From the NCBI GenBank assembly GCA_020850915.1, contig JADZDV010000360.1:1-6556 (forward strand): 6,556 bases of DNA, read 5' to 3'. The first letter of the stretch is position 1. Every line of letters starts with the position of its first letter. The position numbers were made by a program, and so were the translations under genes. Of the stretch, positions 6,187 through 6,556 are shown in pieces. Below the pieces are notes generated by a model, which was given only the letters and a program-made list of their open reading frames with translations, searched no databases and was not told where the DNA came from. This stretch comes from Chloroflexota bacterium. Its GTDB lineage: Bacteria > Chloroflexota > UBA6077 > JADZDV01.

Positions 6187-6531
6187 GTGAACGGTGTGCA
6201 CGATCTAGGGGGCATGCACGGACTCGGACCCGTCCCGCGCGAGGAGAATGAGCCGCTCTTCCACGCTCCGTGGGAGAGGAGTGTCTACGCGATGAGCAGG
6301 GTGTTGACGGGGACCGGCGTGCTGGGCGTTGATGAGCTGCGCTACGGGCGCGAGCGTATGGATCCTGTCCACTACCTGGCTGCGAACTACTACGAGCGAA
6401 TCTTGTACTCCCTCGAGCAGCACCTGGTGGCGCAGGGACGGGTCGATTCAGCGGAGCTCAACGCCAGGGCGGAGGAGTTCAAGAGAACGCAATCGGGCCC
6501 TCCCCGCACGGAGAACGAGAAGCTCGTCTAG
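6187..6531 (+). CDS. Nitrile hydratase beta subunit, N-terminal-domain-only (split subunit)
   Basis: Nitrile hydratases hydrate nitriles to amides in the cytoplasm with a non-haem iron or cobalt centre bound by the alpha subunit; beta supports the active site and assembly. The N-terminus MNGVHDLGGMHGLGPV (1-16) is the hallmark of beta subunits, followed by EENEPLFHAPWE (19-30), GVDELRYGRERMDPVHYL (47-64) and YYERILYSLEQHLVAQG (68-84), all from the helical N-terminal domain. The start is GTG at 6187 with AAGG seven bases upstream; an ATG at 6185 runs straight into TGA. The protein stops after 114 residues (RTENEKLV), whereas two-subunit enzymes have beta chains of roughly 220-230 residues with a C-terminal SH3-like barrel. 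A length near 114 suits the beta-type subunit of three-subunit relatives. The accessory/activator protein is related but lacks the MNG-HDLGG start. Only 25 bp remain after the stop, so partner genes are not visible. Confidence 0.85.
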   Translation: MNGVHDLGGMHGLGPVPREENEPLFHAPWERSVYAMSRVLTGTGVLGVDELRYGRERMDPVHYLAANYYERILYSLEQHLVAQGRVDSAELNARAEEFKRTQSGPPRTENEKLV

Positions 6532-6556
6532 CTAGCGGGACAGCTCATTCTCCAGG

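Noticed and set aside
6161..6190. A nine-codon GTG-initiated frame whose stop overlaps the nitrile hydratase GTG start
   Set aside because: It is too short to distinguish from chance and has only a weak ribosome site; the nitrile hydratase gene has its own AAGG at good spacing.
5763..6215. A 150-codon minus-strand open frame crossing the intergenic region into the nitrile hydratase start
   Set aside because: It is antisense to the start of the nitrile hydratase gene, overlaps both predicted promoters, and its Ser/Pro/Arg-rich product shows no domain.
6187..6531. Assignment of the hydratase gene as the nitrile hydratase accessory (activator) protein
   Set aside because: The activator is a short homologue of the same domain, but the MNGVHDLGGMHGLGPV start is specific to beta subunits.
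1..6556. tRNA, rRNA, CRISPR array, insertion sequence or phage attachment sites
   Set aside because: No regularly spaced repeats, transposase-like frames, terminal inverted repeats or RNA-gene signatures were seen when reading both strands.

Overview
The window is a high-G+C bacterial segment (clearly above 60% G+C by eye) with frequent GTG start codons. The binding protein carries a lipoprotein signal peptide, so it is probably a membrane-tethered solute receptor, as in monoderm-type lineages such as Actinomycetota or Chloroflexota. Nothing here fixes the taxon; an uncultured high-G+C soil or thermophile-type bacterium fits.

Positions 5629 down to 110 hold one minus-strand operon, read in the order livG - livF - SDR - livK-like - livH - livM. 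It is a complete ABC importer of the branched-chain amino acid / amide (HAAT) family: two ATPases, a lipoprotein binding protein and two permeases. A classical short-chain dehydrogenase/reductase is inserted between the ATPase pair and the binding protein. Spacing is operon-like: a 4-bp ATGA overlap for livG/livF, then gaps of 75, 47, 22 and 7 bp. A G/C-rich perfect hairpin lies 87 bp past the livM stop, at the window edge, and may be the end of the operon.

Positions 5630-6186 are a 557-bp divergent control region. It holds two near-consensus sigma70-type promoters back to back: TTGACT-N17-AATAAT leftward into the transporter operon and TTGACA-N17-AATAAT rightward. A small palindrome abuts the rightward -35 box. 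The leftward promoter places a GTG at the predicted transcription start. That GTG opens a 58-codon ORF that ends inside the livG start region, so a leaderless small gene is possible. A second 58-codon ORF lies in the leader of the rightward transcript.

Positions 6187-6531 on the plus strand encode a 114-residue protein matching the N-terminal half of a nitrile hydratase beta subunit. It ends at a clean stop where a normal beta subunit would continue into its C-terminal barrel domain. This is the arrangement of three-subunit enzymes of the family (thiocyanate hydrolase, toyocamycin nitrile hydratase); the remaining subunits would lie to the right, outside the window.

Taken together, the locus looks like an uptake-and-conversion unit: an importer and an oxidoreductase on one side of a shared control region, and a split nitrile hydratase / thiocyanate-hydrolase-like enzyme on the other. 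That the imported compound is the substrate or product of the hydratase (a nitrile, amide or related compound) is inference from layout only.
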